A stretch of DNA of 64,000 nt, from positions 35,063-99,062 of the forward strand of contig NZ_JBFAPP010000029.1 in NCBI RefSeq assembly GCF_040676775.1, in the 5' to 3' direction. Every line of letters starts with the position of its first letter. Within the stretch, counting starts at the first letter, position 1. The DNA comes from Micromonospora_G sp040676775. Lineage in GTDB: Bacteria; Actinomycetota; Actinomycetes; Mycobacteriales; Micromonosporaceae. This document shows positions 1-8,865 of this stretch, piece by piece. Below the pieces are notes generated by a model. That model did not search any database and was not told the origin of the DNA. It saw only the letters and a program-made list of their open reading frames with translations. Both the position numbers and the translations under genes were made by a program.

Positions 1-84
1 GTCCGGCTCGGCGTCCACCTCCGGCACCGTCTTGCGTCGCCGCCAGTCACCGGCGAGCACGTCCTTGCCGTACATCCTCCCCAT
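1..84 (-). CDS. N-terminal fragment of a minus-strand gene, possibly DUF3097 family
   Basis: The window edge cuts this gene after about 28 codons. An open minus-strand frame starts at an ATG at 82-84, or at a second ATG at 73-75, and reads MGRMYGKDVLAGDWRRRKTV followed by an acidic, proline-containing stretch. The pattern 'YG.DVL..DWRRRK..PEV.AEP' reminds me of the start of DUF3097 proteins, which are conserved in actinobacteria and of unknown function. That is recall of the family, not a search, and too little sequence is present to test it. GGGGAGG lies directly against the second ATG, too close to serve it, so the first ATG is slightly preferred. Confidence 0.4.
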   Translation of the reverse strand, partial: MGRMYGKDVLAGDWRRRKTVPEVDAEPD

Positions 85-182
85 GCCGGCGACGCTAACC
101 CGATTCGGGTGATCGGTGACGCAGACGCGCCGCCGGGCCGGGGGCCGAGACAGGGCCGCACCGAACACGTACCCTTGCCTGC

Positions 183-974
183 ATGTCCCCCGCAACGGGC
201 GCGGCGACCCTTGCGCCGCGCCGGTCGAGCCGGTTCGTGGCCTGGGTACGCGCATGGCGCGCCGGGCTGGTGCCGTATGACGAGGTCGCCGACGAGGTGG
301 CCGGTGACGAGGAACATCTCGTCGCCGACGCTCCCGGCACCTGGACCGACGTGCCGCTCGCCGACGCCCTGCCCACCCTGTCGAAGCTCTCCCCGGACGA
401 GATCCGGCTGGTGCTGCCCGCACCCGGCGATCCGCGCGGCCTGCCCGGCCCCGGACCGTTCGCGGGTGCGGCACTGGTGGCGGGCGAGGCGGTGGTCGCC
501 GGCCCGCTGGGGCTGATCCCGGAGGTGCGGATGCACACCTCCGGCTCCGGGGTGACCTTCGAAACCGTGCTGTGGCGGGTCTACCCGCTGCCGGAGACCG
601 CGGCCACCGCGGCTCTCGGCAACCCCGGTCCGGCCGAGGCCGAGGCCGACCTGTCCACCGCGCTGGCCGAGGCGACCGCGGCGCTGACCCGCCTCGACGT
701 CGCGCACTGGCGACCCGAGTTGGCGGGTGCGCTGGCCGCGTTGCGCCGACCGGACGGCGGCACCGACCTGCCACCGGGCTTCGACCCGCGGGCCCGCCGG
801 CTGTTCGCCCGGGCCAGCGTGCTCGACCAGGTGTTGGCGCTGGCCGAGCACGTCGCACCGGGGGGTGCGGTCAACGGCTACGAGGCGCAGCAGCGCGACG
901 CGGCGTTGCGTCCACTGACGGTGGCCTGCCGGCGGGCCCTGGTGGCCGCCTGCAACGCCCCACTGGCCGCCTGA
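183..974 (+). CDS. Conserved actinobacterial hypothetical protein, 263 aa
   Basis: I recognise no domain. The protein is Ala/Leu/Pro-rich with no signal peptide or membrane segment, so it is probably cytoplasmic. The N-terminal third has an acidic patch (residues about 30-50), and the C-terminal half looks helical with many Ala/Arg residues. Only third-position GC bias and the leaderless promoter support it as a gene. A -10-like TACCCT (170-175) ends 7 nt before the ATG, which implies transcription starts at the start codon; there is no Shine-Dalgarno sequence. It diverges from the gene fragment at the left edge and ends 22 bp from the convergent HAD gene. Confidence 0.75.
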   Translation: MSPATGAATLAPRRSSRFVAWVRAWRAGLVPYDEVADEVAGDEEHLVADAPGTWTDVPLADALPTLSKLSPDEIRLVLPAPGDPRGLPGPGPFAGAALVAGEAVVAGPLGLIPEVRMHTSGSGVTFETVLWRVYPLPETAATAALGNPGPAEAEADLSTALAEATAALTRLDVAHWRPELAGALAALRRPDGGTDLPPGFDPRARRLFARASVLDQVLALAEHVAPGGAVNGYEAQQRDAALRPLTVACRRALVAACNAPLAA

Positions 975-996
975 CCGATCCGACCCGGGCGCCCGG

Positions 997-1776
997 TCAG
1001 ATCTCGTCCATCAGGTCGACTACGGAGTTGATGATCCGCGACGGTCGGTACGGGTAACGCTCCGCCTCGATCTTGGTACTGATCCCGGTCAGTACCAGGA
1101 TCGTCTCCAGCCCGGCCTCCAGTCCACAGAGGATGTCGGTGTCCATCCGGTCACCGATCATCGCGGTGGACTCGGAATGCGCGTTGATGGTGTTCAGCGC
1201 CGACCGCATCATCATCGGATTGGGCTTGCCGACGAAGTACGGCTCCACCCCGGTCGCCTTCGAGATCATCGCCGCGACCGAACCCGCGGCCGGCAGCAGA
1301 CCCTCGTTCGACGGTCCGGTCACGTCCGGGTTCGTACAGATGAACCGGGCCCCGGCCTCGATCAGCCGAACCGCCTTGGTGATCGCCTCGAAGCTGTACG
1401 TGCGGGTCTCCCCCAGCACCACGTAGTCCGGGGCGAAGTCGGTGAGGATGTAACCGACCGCGTGCATGGCCGTGGTCAGCCCCGCCTCGCCGATCACGTA
1501 CGCGGTGCCGCCCGGGCGCTGGTCGGCGAGGAACTGCGCGGTGGCCAGCGCGGCCGTCCAGATTGCCTGCTCCGGCACCTCGAAGCCCATCCGGGCCAAC
1601 CGGGCCTGGAGATCCCGAGGGGTGTAGATGGAGTTGTTGGTCAGCACCAGGAACGGCTTGCCGGACGAGCGCAGCCGGTTGATGAACTCGGGCGCACCCG
1701 GTACCGGTTGTCCCTCGTGCACCAGCACGCCGTCCATGTCGGTGAGCCAGCTCTGCACGGGCTTCCGATCCCTCAT
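997..1776 (-). CDS. HAD-IIA family sugar/nucleotide phosphatase (NagD-like)
   Basis: This 259-aa protein has the full HAD-IIA motif set: the nucleophile motif with D13 and D15 (DMDGVL), motif II TNNS near residue 46, the lysine in VGKPNP near 187, and the metal-binding GDRMDTD near 209. The large insertion between motifs II and III is the C2-type cap of the NagD/phosphoglycolate/p-nitrophenyl phosphatase group. It probably dephosphorylates a small phosphorylated metabolite in the cytoplasm; the substrate cannot be read from sequence. The start ATG follows GAGGGGACGGC, a good ribosome-binding site. It is followed on the same strand by hemH, but the 48-bp gap gives no proof of co-transcription. 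Confidence 0.9.
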   Translation of the reverse strand: MRDRKPVQSWLTDMDGVLVHEGQPVPGAPEFINRLRSSGKPFLVLTNNSIYTPRDLQARLARMGFEVPEQAIWTAALATAQFLADQRPGGTAYVIGEAGLTTAMHAVGYILTDFAPDYVVLGETRTYSFEAITKAVRLIEAGARFICTNPDVTGPSNEGLLPAAGSVAAMISKATGVEPYFVGKPNPMMMRSALNTINAHSESTAMIGDRMDTDILCGLEAGLETILVLTGISTKIEAERYPYRPSRIINSVVDLMDEI

Positions 1777-1824
1777 GCCGTCCCCTCGCTACGCCTCGTC
1801 CCGCCCGCGGTCCCGACCCGGTGG

Positions 1825-2853
1825 TCAGGGGCGCCGGGCCGGCACACAGCAGCCCGCCGGGCAGGTGTCCCAGACCGGGAGCGTACCCAGGCGACGTCGC
1901 GGCGACGTATCCGGCGGGTTAACCCGCTCGATGACCAGCTCCCGCACCATGGCGACGAACCGGGGATCGGTGCCGGGAGTGGCCGCCCGCGCGTAGCCCA
2001 GCCCGAGCTGCTTGGCCGTGGCCGCCGCCTCGGTGTCCAGGTCCCACACCACCTCCAGGTGGTCGGAGACGAACCCGATCGGGCTGACCACGACCGAGGT
2101 GACCCCGTCGTCCGCGAGCACCGCCAGGTGGTCGTTGACGTCCGGCTCCAGCCACGGCACGTGCGGCGGGCCGGATCGGCTCTGCCACACCAGGTCGTAC
2201 GCCAGGTCGGGGGCGGCCGCCGCGGCGACCAGCTCGGCGGTCTCGCGTAGCTGTGCCACGTACCGCCCGCCCTGGGGTCCGGCGGCGGCGGCCATCGCGG
2301 TCGGCACCGAGTGGGCGGTGAAGACCAGCCGGGTCGTGGCCCGTTGGGCCGGGTCGAGCGTGGCCAGCGCGGCCCGGACCGCGTCGGCGTGCGGCTCGAC
2401 GAAGCCGGGGTGGTCCCAGAACTGGCGCAGCTTGTCGATCATCGGCGCCTCCGGCCCGACCGCCGAGCGGGCGGCGACCAGGTCCTCCTGGTACTGCCGG
2501 CAGGAGGAGTAGCCGCCGTAGGCGCTGGTGACGAAGGCGAGGGCGGTGCCGATCCCGTCGGCGCGCATCTCGGCCACGGTGTCGGCGAGCAGCGGATGCC
2601 AGTTCCGGTTGCCCCAGTAGACCGGCAGGTCGACCCCGTTCGCGGCGAAGTCGGCCCGGATCGCCGCGAGCAGGTCACGGTTCTGCTGGTTGATCGGGGA
2701 GACACCACCGAAGTGCTGGTAGTGCTCCGCGACCTCGGCCAGCCGTTCCGGCGGGACGCCGCGTCCCCGGGTCACGTTCGCCAGGAACGGCAACACGTCG
2801 TCGGGCCGTTCCGGGCCGCCGAATCCGACCAGCAGCAGTGCCTCGTACGCCAT
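1825..2853 (-). CDS. hemH: Ferrochelatase (coproporphyrin ferrochelatase type)
   Basis: The 342-aa protein inserts ferrous iron into the porphyrin ring in the last part of haem synthesis; in actinobacteria the substrate is coproporphyrin III. Family landmarks are LLVGFGGP at the N-terminus, the metal-binding His (H181) in FTAHSVP, and the conserved acidic site in WLEPDV. Cysteines at 118 and near 331, 335 and 336 match the arrangement that holds a [2Fe-2S] cluster in actinobacterial and Caulobacter ferrochelatases. It lies 87 bp downstream of fabI, the same order as mabA-inhA-hemH in mycobacteria. A -10-like AAGAAT ends 7 nt before the ATG, so hemH may also have its own leaderless promoter. 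Confidence 0.95.
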   Translation of the reverse strand: MAYEALLLVGFGGPERPDDVLPFLANVTRGRGVPPERLAEVAEHYQHFGGVSPINQQNRDLLAAIRADFAANGVDLPVYWGNRNWHPLLADTVAEMRADGIGTALAFVTSAYGGYSSCRQYQEDLVAARSAVGPEAPMIDKLRQFWDHPGFVEPHADAVRAALATLDPAQRATTRLVFTAHSVPTAMAAAAGPQGGRYVAQLRETAELVAAAAAPDLAYDLVWQSRSGPPHVPWLEPDVNDHLAVLADDGVTSVVVSPIGFVSDHLEVVWDLDTEAAATAKQLGLGYARAATPGTDPRFVAMVRELVIERVNPPDTSPRRRLGTLPVWDTCPAGCCVPARRP

Positions 2854-2940
2854 GAAACATATTCTTGCGCGGCCACGCTCGCGGCGTGGCAGGACCCCGG
2901 GCCGGGGCGAGCGCGGTTACCCGGGGCCCTACCGGACGCG

Positions 2941-3708
2941 TCAGGCGCCGAGGGCGTGGTACCCGCCGTCGACGTGCACGATCTCGCCGGTGGTGGCGGG
3001 GAACCAGTCGGAGAGCAGCGCGAGGCAGGCCCGCGCGGCCGGCTCCTGGTCGGTCAGGTCCCAACCCAGCGGCGCGCGGTCGGCCCAGGCCTCCTCGAAC
3101 TGCTCGAAGCCGGGGATCGACTTCGCCGCCATGGTGCGCAGCGGACCGGCCGAGACCAGGTTGCTGCGGATCCCCTTGCGGCCCAGGTGCAGCGCCAGGT
3201 AGCGGGAGGCGGACTCCAGCCCGGCCTTGGCCACGCCCATCCAGTCGTAGACCGGCCAGGCCTTGGTGGCGTCGAAGGTGAGCCCGACCACCGAGCCGCC
3301 GGACGACATCAGCGGCAGCGCCGCCATCGCCAGCGACTTGTACGAATACGTGGAGACGTGCAGCGCGGTGGCCACGTCCTCCCACGGGGCGTCGAGGAAG
3401 CCGCCACCGAGGCAGCTCGCCGGCGCGAAGCCGACCGAGTGCACCACGCCGTCCAGCCCGTCGACGTGCTCGCGTACCCGGTCGGCGAGCCCGGCCAACT
3501 GCTCGCTGTTCGTCACGTCCAACTCGATCACCGGCGCGGGCGCGGGCAGCCGCTTGGCGATCCGCTCGACCAGCGAGAGCCGCCCGAACCCGGTGAGGAC
3601 GACGGTCGCGCCGTTCTCCTGGGCGAGCTTCGCCACCGAGAAGGCGATCGACTGGTCGGTGATGACACCGGTGACGAGCAGCCGCTTACCGGCCAGGAGT
3701 CCAGACAC
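2941..3708 (-). CDS. fabI: Enoyl-ACP reductase (NADH), InhA-type
   Basis: This enzyme carries out the last reduction of each fatty-acid elongation cycle in FAS-II. It has the FabI signature rather than the classical SDR one: TGVITDQSIAF at the nucleotide-binding loop and Y154-x6-K161 (YDWMGVAK) as active-site pair. The frame stays open to a TTG at 3723, but that TTG lies inside a strong ribosome-binding site (TTGGAGGAG). The GTG at 3706-3708, six bases after GGAGGAG, is the better start and gives 255 aa beginning MSGLLAGKRL, aligned with InhA. It is downstream of fabG with a 62-bp gap and is probably co-transcribed. Confidence 0.95.
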   Translation of the reverse strand: MSGLLAGKRLLVTGVITDQSIAFSVAKLAQENGATVVLTGFGRLSLVERIAKRLPAPAPVIELDVTNSEQLAGLADRVREHVDGLDGVVHSVGFAPASCLGGGFLDAPWEDVATALHVSTYSYKSLAMAALPLMSSGGSVVGLTFDATKAWPVYDWMGVAKAGLESASRYLALHLGRKGIRSNLVSAGPLRTMAAKSIPGFEQFEEAWADRAPLGWDLTDQEPAARACLALLSDWFPATTGEIVHVDGGYHALGA

Positions 3709-3770
3709 GTGTAGCTCCTCCAAAGGTTGTCTGCTTGTTGTTGAGCACCGTGCGGGTGGTCGCGTCCGGC

Positions 3771-4472
3771 TCAGTGACCCATGCCGAGGCCGCCGTCGAC
3801 CGGGATGACCGCGCCGGTGACGTACCCGGCGGCGTCGCTGGCCAGCCAGGTGACCACGCCGGCGACCTCGTCCGGGGAGGCGAACCGGCCGGCCGGGACC
3901 GACTTGCGGAACGCCTCCTTGAGGTCCTCGGACAGGTCGGCGGTCATGTCGGTGTCGACGAAACCGGGGGCGACCACGTTCGCGGTGATGTTACGGCTGC
4001 CCAGCTCGCGGGTGATGGAACGGGCGACGCCGACCAGCCCGGCCTTGCTCGCCGCGTAGTTGACCTGGCCGGGGTTGCCGGAGAGGCCGGTCACCGACGA
4101 AATGAAGATCATGCGGCCCCAGCGGGCCCGGACCATCTTGGTGGCCGCCCGCTTCGCGACCCGGAACGCGCCGGTCAGGTTGGTGTCGACCACGTCGGTG
4201 AACTGCTCCTCGGACATCCGCATCAGCAGCGTGTCCTTGGTGATGCCGGCGTTGGCGACCAGCACCTCGACCGGGCCGAACTCGGCCTCCACCGCGGTGA
4301 AGGCGGCATCGACGGCGGCGGAGTCGGTGACGTCGCACTGGACACCGAAGAAGTCGGCCGGAGGCGTGCCCCGGTAGGTGACGGCCACCCGGTCGCCCTG
4401 CTTGGCGAACGCCTGCGCGATGGCCAAACCGATGCCGCGGTTGCCCCCGGTCACCAGCACGGTGCGGGCCAT
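3771..4472 (-). CDS. fabG: 3-oxoacyl-ACP reductase (FabG/MabA)
   Basis: A 233-aa classical short-chain dehydrogenase that reduces 3-oxoacyl-ACP with NADPH in FAS-II elongation. Visible motifs are TGGNRGIG (residues 8-15), NAG at 74-76, and the catalytic S126, Y139 and K143 in NYAASKAG. The ATG follows GGGGGAGAGACC. It is the first gene of the fabG-fabI(-hemH) cluster, the arrangement known from Mycobacterium as mabA-inhA-hemH, so it supplies the step before FabI. Its length is normal for the family. Confidence 0.95.
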   Translation of the reverse strand: MARTVLVTGGNRGIGLAIAQAFAKQGDRVAVTYRGTPPADFFGVQCDVTDSAAVDAAFTAVEAEFGPVEVLVANAGITKDTLLMRMSEEQFTDVVDTNLTGAFRVAKRAATKMVRARWGRMIFISSVTGLSGNPGQVNYAASKAGLVGVARSITRELGSRNITANVVAPGFVDTDMTADLSEDLKEAFRKSVPAGRFASPDEVAGVVTWLASDAAGYVTGAVIPVDGGLGMGH

Positions 4473-4600
4473 GGTCTCTCCCCCTTGCTCTGCGTACGGA
4501 GCTGCTCTACGTACGGGTGGTGCACGATCTTGCTTCCGGTACGGGTGTTGCGGGTTGGAGATTAGGCGCTACCGGTAGGTAAGCAGTAACGCGGGCCAGG
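4473..4600. promoter_or_regulatory. Promoter region of the fabG-fabI cluster
   Basis: Read on the minus strand, TAATCT (4559-4564) and TTACTG (4584-4589) form a plausible -10/-35 pair with a 19-nt spacer. The spacer contains the 10-bp palindrome CTACCGGTAG (4569-4578). Between the promoter and fabG the element GTACGGGTG is repeated at 4511-4519 and 4539-4547, 28 bp apart. The repeats and palindrome are seen; a role as sites for a fatty-acid regulator is inference. Confidence 0.45.
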
Positions 4601-4743
4601 TCAGCACGGGCCACGCCACACCGCCCCGACCACCGACCCGGTTCGCCCACCGACCCGACCCGGCCCGTCATACCTGGGTACGACGAGCAGGATCGCACCC
4701 GAGCGTGACGACCGGTCGGAGCCCGCGCCGTACCGTTGCGGGG

Positions 4744-5991
4744 ATGGAACAACCCGCCGATCCGGTCCACGTCGCACTGGGGGACCTGCGTCGGCTGCTC
4801 GTCGGCCCGGACCAGCGGGACCGGCCGGGCACACCGCCGCGAAGGTGGGCACGGCTGCGGAGAGTCCTGATCCCGGTCGCCGTGCTGGCGCTGACCGGCC
4901 TCACCTTCGCCGCCATCGGGTACCTGATCGACACCCGTGACCTGCCCGGCCCGTACGCGATCGGGCTGGCCGTCGGATCGACGCTGCCGGTGGCGCTGGC
5001 GCCCCGCCGACCACTCTGGGCCTGGCGGATCGCCTACCCGCTGCTCTTCCTCGGCACCGTCGACGCCACCGCGAACGAACCCTGGCCGTGGAACCCGGTC
5101 CAGATCTTCGGCTTCCTGTTCGTGCTCGTCGTGCTCGCCTCCCGGGTCCCGACCGGGGTCGCCGCCTGGGCCGGTCTGCTCACCCTGGTCCCGGTCTTCG
5201 CGACCGTGGACGAACGGGCGAACGCGTACGGGGTGGTGGTGCTCGTGGTCGCCGTGCTCGTCGTCGGCGACCAGGTCCGGCGGCGCAGGATGAGCCAGCA
5301 GGCCCTGGCCGAGCAGGCCGAACTCAGCGAGCTGGCCCAGGCGCGGCGGGCGGTGCTGGAGGAACGCACCAGGATCGCCCGGGAGATGCACGACGTGGTC
5401 GCCCACCACATGTCGATGATCGCGGTGCAGGCGGAGACGGCGCCGTACCGGCTCGACCCGCTGCCGGAGCCGGCGCGGGCCGAGTTCACCGCGATCGCCG
5501 CCTCGGCCCGCAGCGCGCTGACCGACATGCGGCGACTGCTCGGCGTGCTGCGCAGCGAGTCCGGCGCCCCACAGACCGCACCGCAGCCGGGACTCGACGA
5601 CCTGCCGGAGCTGGTCGACACCGCCGGGCGGGCCGGCATGACGGTGAGCCTGGAGCGGGGCAGCCCGCCGGCCGGTGCCCCGGAGCCGCCGGAGGCGGTC
5701 GGGCTGGCCGCGTACCGGATCGTCCAGGAGGCGCTGGCCAACGCCGCCCGGCACGCCCCGGGCGCGCCGGTCCGGGTCACCCTGGCACCGGGCGCGCGGG
5801 ACCTCCGGGTACGCGTCGACAACATCGGCGGTACGCCCGGCCCGACCGACCCACCGGCCGGACACGGGCTGGTCGGGATGCGGGAACGGGCCCGCCTGCT
5901 CGGCGGTACGTTCACCGCCGGGCCGACCCCGGACGGCTTCACCGTGACCGCCGTGCTGCCGTACGACACCACCGAGGGGGAAGCCCGATGA
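4744..5991 (+). CDS. Two-component sensor histidine kinase, HisKA_3/NarX-like
   Basis: This 415-aa membrane kinase has about six hydrophobic helices in its first 180 residues with only short loops, so it has no large external sensor domain. A short coiled linker leads to the dimerisation/phosphoacceptor box with H216 in MHDVVAHH, then a HATPase_c domain with the N-box EALANAARHAP. The frame opens at a GTG at 4705, but TACCGT (4731-4736) ending 7 nt before ATG 4744 marks a leaderless start there. Its stop overlaps the ATG of the response regulator (ATGA), so the pair is translationally coupled. The stimulus is unknown; many such actinobacterial pairs respond to envelope stress. Confidence 0.9.
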   Translation: MEQPADPVHVALGDLRRLLVGPDQRDRPGTPPRRWARLRRVLIPVAVLALTGLTFAAIGYLIDTRDLPGPYAIGLAVGSTLPVALAPRRPLWAWRIAYPLLFLGTVDATANEPWPWNPVQIFGFLFVLVVLASRVPTGVAAWAGLLTLVPVFATVDERANAYGVVVLVVAVLVVGDQVRRRRMSQQALAEQAELSELAQARRAVLEERTRIAREMHDVVAHHMSMIAVQAETAPYRLDPLPEPARAEFTAIAASARSALTDMRRLLGVLRSESGAPQTAPQPGLDDLPELVDTAGRAGMTVSLERGSPPAGAPEPPEAVGLAAYRIVQEALANAARHAPGAPVRVTLAPGARDLRVRVDNIGGTPGPTDPPAGHGLVGMRERARLLGGTFTAGPTPDGFTVTAVLPYDTTEGEAR

Positions 5992-6650
5992 TCCGGGTGC
6001 TGATCGCCGACGACCAGGCGATGGTCCGGCAGGGCTTCGGCGCCCTGCTCGCCGCCCAGCCCGACCTGCTGGTGGTCGGCGACGCCGCCAACGGCGCCGA
6101 GGCGGTCAGCGCCGCCCGCCGGCTCGACCCGGACGTGGTGCTGATGGACGTACGGATGCCGGTGCTCGACGGGTTGGCCGCGACCCGCCAACTGCTCGGC
6201 GACCGGGCCGCCGACCGCCCACGGGTGCTCATCCTGACCACGTTCGACCTGGACGACTACGTCTTCGAGGCACTCCGCGCCGGTGCCAGCGGCTTCCTGC
6301 TCAAGGACGCGCCGGCAGCCGAACTGGTGCACGCGGTCCGGGTGGTCGCCGCCGGTGACGCCCTGCTCGCCCCGGCGGTGACCCGCCGGCTGATCGCCGA
6401 GTTCGCCGCCCGTCCCGCACCGGACCGGCCCCGGCCGACCTCGCTGGCCGCGCTCACCGCACGGGAGACCGAGGTGCTCCGGCTGATCGCGCGCGGCCGC
6501 TCGAACGGCGAGATCGCCACCGACCTGGTGGTGGCGGAGCAGACGGTCAAGACCCACGTCGGCCGGATCCTGGCCAAGCTGGGGCTGCGCGACCGCGCCC
6601 AGGCGGTGGTCGTCGCGTACGAGTCCGGCCTGGTCGCTGCCGGCGAGTAG
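5988..6650 (+). CDS. Response regulator, NarL/FixJ family (LuxR-type HTH)
   Basis: A 220-aa partner of the kinase immediately upstream. The receiver domain has D8/D9, the phosphoacceptor D54 in VLMDVRMP, and K106 in FLLKDAP. A LuxR-type helix-turn-helix occupies about residues 150-215 (LTARETEVLRLIARGRSN, then VKTHVGRILAKL). It is a DNA-binding transcription factor activated by phosphotransfer. The start overlaps the kinase stop by 4 bp. No target promoter could be assigned from the window. Confidence 0.94.
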   Translation: MIRVLIADDQAMVRQGFGALLAAQPDLLVVGDAANGAEAVSAARRLDPDVVLMDVRMPVLDGLAATRQLLGDRAADRPRVLILTTFDLDDYVFEALRAGASGFLLKDAPAAELVHAVRVVAAGDALLAPAVTRRLIAEFAARPAPDRPRPTSLAALTARETEVLRLIARGRSNGEIATDLVVAEQTVKTHVGRILAKLGLRDRAQAVVVAYESGLVAAGE

Positions 6651-6769
6651 CACCGTGGCGGTACGCCGCGAACGGCTCCGTGGAGTGACGCGGACGCGGT
6701 GGCCGAGCCCGCATTCTTCCGGTCCACGCCGACCGATCCGGGTCGGCGACGACCGGACGGGGATTCGCG

Positions 6770-7729
6770 ATGACGCGACGGGCGACGATACGACGGCTAC
6801 CGCTGCGCGGGTCGGTGGTGCTGCTGCTCGGGCTGGGACTGCTCGGCCCGCCACCGGCACTGCTCGGCCCGCCACCGGCTTCGGCAGCCGGGACGCGGGC
6901 AGCCGGGACGCAGGCAGTGGTCGGCGGGTTCGTCGAGGCGTACCCGGTGGTGGCCTCGGCGATGCGGGCGGCGGGTGCGCCGTACGCGGGATGGGTCGAC
7001 GCCGGACGCCACTTCCTGGCCTTCGACCCGCGCGGCGACGGTCTCGCGGTCGAGGTGCTCGGCGACCTGGCCACCGCCGACCGGATCGTGCTGCTGGTGC
7101 CGGGGGTGGACACCACGCTGCGCGACTTCGACCGGGGGTTGGGCGGGGTCGCCCGCCGTGCCCCCGCGATCCAGGCCCGTCACCTGTACGACCAACTGCG
7201 CGCCGACGACCCCCGCGCTCGGTCGGCGGTGCTCGCCTGGCTCGGGTACGACCCGCCGAACGGGCTGGGCTGGGCCGCCGTACGGGAGAGCAGTGCGCGC
7301 GTCGGTGCGGCGAGGCTGACCGCGCTGACCGAGTTGCTGGCGGCGCGCCGTCCGGCGGCGACGATCACGCTGGTCGGGCACAGCTACGGCGCGGTGGTGC
7401 TGGGCCTGGCCGCGCCCCGCCTGCCGGCCCAGGTCACCGACCTGGTGACGGTCGGCGGGGTCGGCATGGGTGCCGATCGGGTGGACGATCTGCGCACCCC
7501 GGCGCGGGTGTGGGCGGCCGAGGCACCGACCGACTGGATCCATCGCATCCCGCAGGTACGACTGTTCGGCCTCGGCCACGGCACCCGGCCGGCCGATCCG
7601 GCGTTCGGCGCCGTGAGCCTGCCGGTGGACGGGGTGACCGGGCATGACGGCTACCTGGCCCCCGGCACCGGCACGATACGGGCGATCGCCCTGGTCACGC
7701 TCGGCCGCCGGGCGGAGGTGTCGCGGTGA
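6770..7729 (+). CDS. Secreted alpha/beta hydrolase, DUF1023 family
   Basis: The 319-aa protein starts with Arg residues and a long Leu-rich core ending ASAA, an export signal, so it is probably extracellular. The hydrolase part shows VPGVDTT, the oxyanion-side WLGYDPP, the nucleophile elbow GHSYGA and the late GHGTRPADPAFGA, all typical of DUF1023 (PF06259) serine hydrolases. The substrate is unknown; an ester or lipid is likely. A short in-frame duplication (LLGPPPA twice) lies in the signal region. Its stop overlaps the next gene's GTG by 4 bp, so the two are probably co-translated. Confidence 0.82.
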   Translation: MTRRATIRRLPLRGSVVLLLGLGLLGPPPALLGPPPASAAGTRAAGTQAVVGGFVEAYPVVASAMRAAGAPYAGWVDAGRHFLAFDPRGDGLAVEVLGDLATADRIVLLVPGVDTTLRDFDRGLGGVARRAPAIQARHLYDQLRADDPRARSAVLAWLGYDPPNGLGWAAVRESSARVGAARLTALTELLAARRPAATITLVGHSYGAVVLGLAAPRLPAQVTDLVTVGGVGMGADRVDDLRTPARVWAAEAPTDWIHRIPQVRLFGLGHGTRPADPAFGAVSLPVDGVTGHDGYLAPGTGTIRAIALVTLGRRAEVSR

Positions 7730-8865
7730 GCCGGGACCGGGGCATCGACGGGCTGCGGGCGTACGCGATCGGCGGGGTGGTGCTCGGCCACTGGCTGGTG
7801 ACCGCGCTGGTGCTGACGCCTGCGGGGACGCTGACCCAGGCCAGTCCACTGGCCTCGATGCCGGCGCTGGTGCCGGTCACCTGGCTGCTCCAGACCCTCG
7901 GCCTGTTCTTCTTCACCGGCGGCTACGCCTCGGCCCGCTCCCTCGACTCGTCCCGGCATCGACACCAGGCGAACGGCGGCGGTTACCGACTCTGGTACGG
8001 GCGGCGGCTGGGACGGTTGGTCGGGCCGGTCGGTGCGCTGCTCGGCTGTTGGGTGGCCGTACTGGCGGTCGCGGTGCTGGGCGGTGTTCCGCTGGCGACG
8101 CTGCGGACCGTGGCGACGCTGGTGGTCAGCCCGCTCTGGTTCCTGCTGCCGTTCGCCGCGCTGGTGCTGCTCACCCGACCACTGCGCGGGGCACTGCGGC
8201 GTTGGGGCGTGCTCGCCGTGGTGCTGCCGGCGGTCGTACTGGTCGCGGCGGTCGACGTGGCCGGGCGGGTGCGCCCCGGTGGCGTACCGGGCTGGGTGGT
8301 GCCGCTGGGGGTGGTCGGGGCGTGGCTGGTGCCGTACGCCATCGGGGTGGCGCTGGCCGACGGGGAGCCGCGCGATCGGCGGACCGGAATCCGGTTGGTC
8401 GTCGGCGGGGTGACCGCGATGGCGGCGCTGGTCCTGGTGGCGGGGTACCCGGCGAGCGCGGTCGGTGTGCCGGGCGCCGGTCGGTCCAACCTCGACCCGC
8501 CGTCGCTGTTCACGGTCTGCCTCGCGCTCGCCCAGATCGGCTGCGCGCTGCTGATCCGGCCGGGATTGGCCCGGCTGCTCGATCGGCCCCGGTGCTGGGC
8601 GCCGGTCCTGGCCGTCAACGGCGTGGCGACGTCGGTGTACCTGTGGCACCAGACGGCGCTGGTGACGGTGACCGTGCTCGGTGTCCGGCTGTCCGGCGGC
8701 ACCGCCCTGGCCGGTCTGCACACCGCCCCGGACGATGGGCTCTGGGTGCTCGCCCGGTTGGCCTGGCTGCCGCTGTTCGCCACGGTTCTGGCGCTACTGG
8801 TCGCCCGTCCGCGCCGGTCGGCGGCTCGGACGGACGGGCCGTTCAGCAGGGTACGGACCGGATGA
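7726..8865 (+). CDS. Membrane acyltransferase (acyltransferase 3 family)
   Basis: This 379-aa integral membrane protein has about ten hydrophobic helices. It opens with GIDGLRAYAIGGVVLGHWLV, the acyltransferase-3 N-terminal signature in which the His after the first helix is needed for acyl transfer. Members O-acetylate or acylate sugars, antibiotics or cell-envelope polymers. It starts at a GTG overlapping the stop of the secreted DUF1023 hydrolase, so the pair may act on the same envelope or exported substrate; that link is inference. The C-terminus is a short basic cytoplasmic tail. Confidence 0.85.
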   Translation: MSRDRGIDGLRAYAIGGVVLGHWLVTALVLTPAGTLTQASPLASMPALVPVTWLLQTLGLFFFTGGYASARSLDSSRHRHQANGGGYRLWYGRRLGRLVGPVGALLGCWVAVLAVAVLGGVPLATLRTVATLVVSPLWFLLPFAALVLLTRPLRGALRRWGVLAVVLPAVVLVAAVDVAGRVRPGGVPGWVVPLGVVGAWLVPYAIGVALADGEPRDRRTGIRLVVGGVTAMAALVLVAGYPASAVGVPGAGRSNLDPPSLFTVCLALAQIGCALLIRPGLARLLDRPRCWAPVLAVNGVATSVYLWHQTALVTVTVLGVRLSGGTALAGLHTAPDDGLWVLARLAWLPLFATVLALLVARPRRSAARTDGPFSRVRTG

